Positions 3,433-6,355 of a stretch of DNA of 6,355 bases are shown one piece after another; the stretch's first letter is position 1; each line of letters opens with the position of its first letter. The position numbers and the translations under genes are program-made. The DNA is from Bacillota bacterium (lineage in GTDB: Bacteria; Bacillota; Clostridia; Acetivibrionales; DSM-1351): positions 1 to 6,355 of the forward strand of contig JAEZFR010000504.1 of NCBI GenBank assembly GCA_023417285.1, given 5' to 3'. The notes under the pieces are model-generated. The model searched no databases. It was given only the letters and a program-made list of their open reading frames with translations, and had not been told where the DNA came from.

Positions 3433-6355
3433 CTATTCAATGGTTATATCTGTTCTGTCTGCAATACCACATGCACTAGATTCATCATGCGTTATAATGG
3501 CTGAATCAGCTATAAATCTGCCAGGTGATGTAGGCCTTGCATAATATTTGAGTAGAGCAGAGCCCTTACCACCCTTATGATAAACACCTATTTTTACCAA
3601 CTGACCTTCAGCTTCTGTATAGTGCCATGTATCGTATTGTTCTATTGATGATTCCACATAGTGCAAGCCTGCAGGTAGCGTATCTGTTAGTGTATAATAC
3701 CCAGCAGGAGCAGCCTCATCAAAATTGACCCTTAACGTAATCTTTACAATTTGTGTCTTGTCTAATTGTATATTTGAACCAGTTTTGCCATTATACTCTC
3801 TAGTGACTTTTGCAACCTTTGATGCTACATCACTTGGGTTTATTACAGGGACTGATTGAGTAATTGCAGCTACTATATCCCCTTTTACATCAAGTACCTT
3901 CATATTTTTCACTTGTTCTTTACTTAAAAGCTTCTGAATACTTGCATTTCCATCTAGCTCTAGCTTTTGTTCTTTGTTGTCAATACTAAGCGTTACACTA
4001 CCGTCCATCTGACAAGCTGGTAACCCTATTTTTGCTATCATTAACCTCTCTAAATTAAGCAAAATATCGTCTGTAGAATTATTAAGAACGTATCCAAGGT
4101 ATTGTTGCTTCTCTGGGTCATTTATTTTGTATCCTAAAACGGCTATCTTTGATGTAAGGCTCATTATACCGTCTTTGTCTCCCTCCACCTTTATATACCT
4201 ATAAGGCATCATTGCTTTGGAATAGCTTTGAGTTACTTGTGAGAATACATCCTTGGCCCCTATATAATCTCCCATCTCAGCTAATGCCAGCGCTAAATAT
4301 AGCTTTTCATCTATTGTTATATCTTTACTTTTTATCATCCTTTGAACGTCTAATAAAACCGGCTCTCCTAAAGCAGCCATTCCCCAATAGGAAGCACACA
4401 CCTGGAGTGGTGTCGAATCCGTCTTATTAATGAAATCAGAAAAATATCTAATGAGCCTATATTGTTCAAAGCTATTAGGGGAAAGTGCTGCCACTTTAGC
4501 CGATAACTCACAATCACTGCTTCCGTATGTCAACAGTGCCAAGCCCCCATCCTCCATTTGATAGGGGGATAAGTCAATATCATTATTGCTATAAAACCAC
4601 CAATCAGAGTTAAAATATGTTTTCCACAGCTCACCCGATATCTTCCTAGCTAGTACCTGATCAAGTCTAGATCCCCATGTATAAAGGCCGGTGAGTGATT
4701 GATAATAATCGGCTACTCCCTTATTAAAAAACAATACATTGGCATATGGTGCTTGTAGCTCCCCAATTGGGATATTTTTAGATAGAGTTTCATATGTAGT
4801 TTTAGGTGCTGATAGCAGACTCTCTCTCACATCTAAGCTTCTCTGAAGGCTATCTGTATATTCCCCTGACCTGCCTTTTACCACCATCTGATATTTACCA
4901 GTATTCAACTTTGGTAACTGCAGCATTGTCTGTTCTGACCCTTTTCCTTGAGCGGAAAAATTCACCGTAACACCCTTAGTGTCGGTAAGAGAAACTTCAT
5001 AGTATACTTTGTCCTTTGCATTTATCTCAGTTCCATACCCAGAGAGAAGTACTGCTGGGCTGTCACCCTGCATAAAGCTATCATTACTTACTGCCCTAAC
5101 AAAGAATGGAAGTTTTGCGTTTATATTTACCTTGCCATCTCCAACTTTTAAATCATCTGTGATACCTTGATATGTAAGCCGCCATGAGGTTAGGTTATCA
5201 GGCACCTTGAATTGCGCTATTGCTTTTCCCTCATCATCTGTTTCTATGGAATCGAAATATGCCGAGTCTTCAAAATTGCTTCTAATTCTGCTTCCCTCAT
5301 CATCACCTTCTCCTCCTTCTGCTACATTTCCCATATTATTTTGGGGAGGTGAGTAAGCCATATATGTATTTGTAATACCTGGCTCATAGATATTGCGGTA
5401 AATTCCTCCTGATATATCCACATACTGTTGGTATATTGAAAAATAGGCTTCATCCACAACTGAAAGATTAACTTGCGCTTTGCATGGATTACCCTTCTTA
5501 TCTTTTACTAATATGTTAACTGTTACTGTATCACCTGGCTTATAGCTTTCCTTATCAGTCTTGACATCAAAGGTAAGTTGCTTCTTGCTATAATTATAGG
5601 ATATTTGTTTGTCATAAGCTTGGCACAACGACCTCCCATCAAAATATATCGCCTTGAAATACACGTTGGGTATATATTCTTCTTCAAATGATTTGATTTG
5701 TTGTCCCTTTGTTGATACCCAGCACTCCTTGATACCATCCTGTAGTCTTAAATAAAGAATACTTCCTTTTGATACTTCATTTATACGTTCATTGCCTTTA
5801 TTTAAATTCATTTCAATTTTTTCATTCTGCTCATACTGATCTTGGTCTATGCTTAAAACATAGTTTGACTGATAACCGCTCCAATAATCATAAAAATACC
5901 CTGAGTATAAGTAGTTAGTGTCTTGTATAAGTCTGTTGTGCGAATCTGTTGTTTTGTACTCAACATAATAAGTCTTACCATCAGAATAATTGGGTATTGT
6001 AAAGTCATAGTTTGCCTTACCTTGCACGGTTTTTACCATAATGGTGCTTATAGGATTATTTACTTCATCATACTGATACTTCTTTACAGTTTTTTTATTT
6101 ATAAAGTCATAATACTGCCCATTCTCTTTAGCAACCCAATATTTTTCATATAGAGTTATCTCAACATCCTTATCTACAGGCATTCCTAAAAAAATAGGGT
6201 CTCCATTATCATCATATAAATATTCGCTACCTTTGGCTTTTGAGAGATCTATCTTGTTTGTAGCTAATGCTAATGAAACTTTACCCTTATCAATGGTTGG
6301 TTTTAAATCAACAGCTACATCTCTTGAAAAAGCCCAATAGTAGTCTTCATTGTAC
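3433..6355 (-). CDS. Alpha-2-macroglobulin family protein lacking the thioester (5' end outside window)
   Basis: The frame runs from the TAG at 3435-3433 to the right edge: 973 residues, C-terminal part of a larger protein. The Met at 6183 is internal, since 57 more codons are open before it. Fragment numbering: beta-rich macroglobulin domains fill about 1-330, with the VDEAYFSIY motif at 300-308. A Gly/Asp/Glu-rich stretch at about 336-354 sits at the usual bait-region place. Next come the family core SRIRSNFEDSAYFD (355-368), a TDDEG turn and PDNLTSWR (385-392). A helical thioester-domain-like region covers about 540-790, and a C-terminal beta domain has YTLTDTLPAGLHYV (887-900). Where thioester homologues have GCxEQ this one reads YTWGSRLDQ (558-566), so no thioester can form. 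Bacterial relatives are envelope proteins thought to trap or resist proteases; that role is family inference. Signal sequence and promoter lie beyond the window. The MEMO-family gene follows after 11 nt. Confidence 0.88.
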   Translation of the reverse strand, partial: YNEDYYWAFSRDVAVDLKPTIDKGKVSLALATNKIDLSKAKGSEYLYDDNGDPIFLGMPVDKDVEITLYEKYWVAKENGQYYDFINKKTVKKYQYDEVNNPISTIMVKTVQGKANYDFTIPNYSDGKTYYVEYKTTDSHNRLIQDTNYLYSGYFYDYWSGYQSNYVLSIDQDQYEQNEKIEMNLNKGNERINEVSKGSILYLRLQDGIKECWVSTKGQQIKSFEEEYIPNVYFKAIYFDGRSLCQAYDKQISYNYSKKQLTFDVKTDKESYKPGDTVTVNILVKDKKGNPCKAQVNLSVVDEAYFSIYQQYVDISGGIYRNIYEPGITNTYMAYSPPQNNMGNVAEGGEGDDEGSRIRSNFEDSAYFDSIETDDEGKAIAQFKVPDNLTSWRLTYQGITDDLKVGDGKVNINAKLPFFVRAVSNDSFMQGDSPAVLLSGYGTEINAKDKVYYEVSLTDTKGVTVNFSAQGKGSEQTMLQLPKLNTGKYQMVVKGRSGEYTDSLQRSLDVRESLLSAPKTTYETLSKNIPIGELQAPYANVLFFNKGVADYYQSLTGLYTWGSRLDQVLARKISGELWKTYFNSDWWFYSNNDIDLSPYQMEDGGLALLTYGSSDCELSAKVAALSPNSFEQYRLIRYFSDFINKTDSTPLQVCASYWGMAALGEPVLLDVQRMIKSKDITIDEKLYLALALAEMGDYIGAKDVFSQVTQSYSKAMMPYRYIKVEGDKDGIMSLTSKIAVLGYKINDPEKQQYLGYVLNNSTDDILLNLERLMIAKIGLPACQMDGSVTLSIDNKEQKLELDGNASIQKLLSKEQVKNMKVLDVKGDIVAAITQSVPVINPSDVASKVAKVTREYNGKTGSNIQLDKTQIVKITLRVNFDEAAPAGYYTLTDTLPAGLHYVESSIEQYDTWHYTEAEGQLVKIGVYHKGGKGSALLKYYARPTSPGRFIADSAIITHDESSACGIADRTDITIE

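Noticed and set aside
5523..5738. Minus-strand frame of 71 codons overlapping the alpha-2-macroglobulin gene in another frame
   Set aside because: It overlaps a long, conserved reading frame on the same strand and has no ribosome site or family signal.
5923..6153. Plus-strand hydrophobic frame of 76 codons
   Set aside because: It is antisense to the large gene; its apparent membrane character comes from the complement of Lys- and Asp/Asn-rich AT-rich codons.

Overview
The window looks like chromosome of a motile, AT-rich, Gram-positive anaerobe of the Clostridia (Ruminiclostridium/Acetivibrio-like at a guess; the genus is not proven). The evidence is low GC in coding and intergenic DNA, Shine-Dalgarno sites of the GGAG type, a TTG start, a short F-ATPase subunit-I-like gene ahead of atpB, and MotA/MotB of the Firmicutes type. 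I see no phage, insertion sequence, CRISPR array, tRNA or rRNA.

Region 1 (1-529, minus strand) is the head of an ATP synthase operon: a small four-helix membrane protein resembling ATP synthase subunit I (TTG start at 529), then after 7 nt the first 34 codons of atpB (subunit a), which runs off the left edge. Region 2 (530-756) is a 227-bp divergent spacer. It carries a convincing extended -10 promoter for the atp operon and weaker promoter candidates for the genes to the right. Region 3 (757-2327, plus strand) is motA-motB, overlapping by one base (TAATG). The two proteins form the stator of the flagellar motor, which uses the ion gradient that the ATP synthase also uses.

Region 4 (2328-2398) is a short spacer between convergent genes with no recognisable terminator and an 11-bp direct repeat. 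Region 5 (2399-6355, minus strand) is a two-gene operon read leftwards. First comes a large alpha-2-macroglobulin-family protein whose 5' end lies outside the window: the frame is open through the Met at 6183 to the right edge. After 11 nt comes a MEMO-family protein (the family called AmmeMemoRadiSam system protein B) that has an N-terminal membrane or signal segment.

The unusual part is Region 5. A MEMO-family protein, normally cytosolic and paired with AMMECR1 and a radical SAM enzyme, is here predicted to sit outside the membrane. It is coupled to an alpha-2-macroglobulin-like protein that has lost the thioester motif. Neither protein has an assigned function in this setting, and I propose none beyond a shared place at the cell surface.
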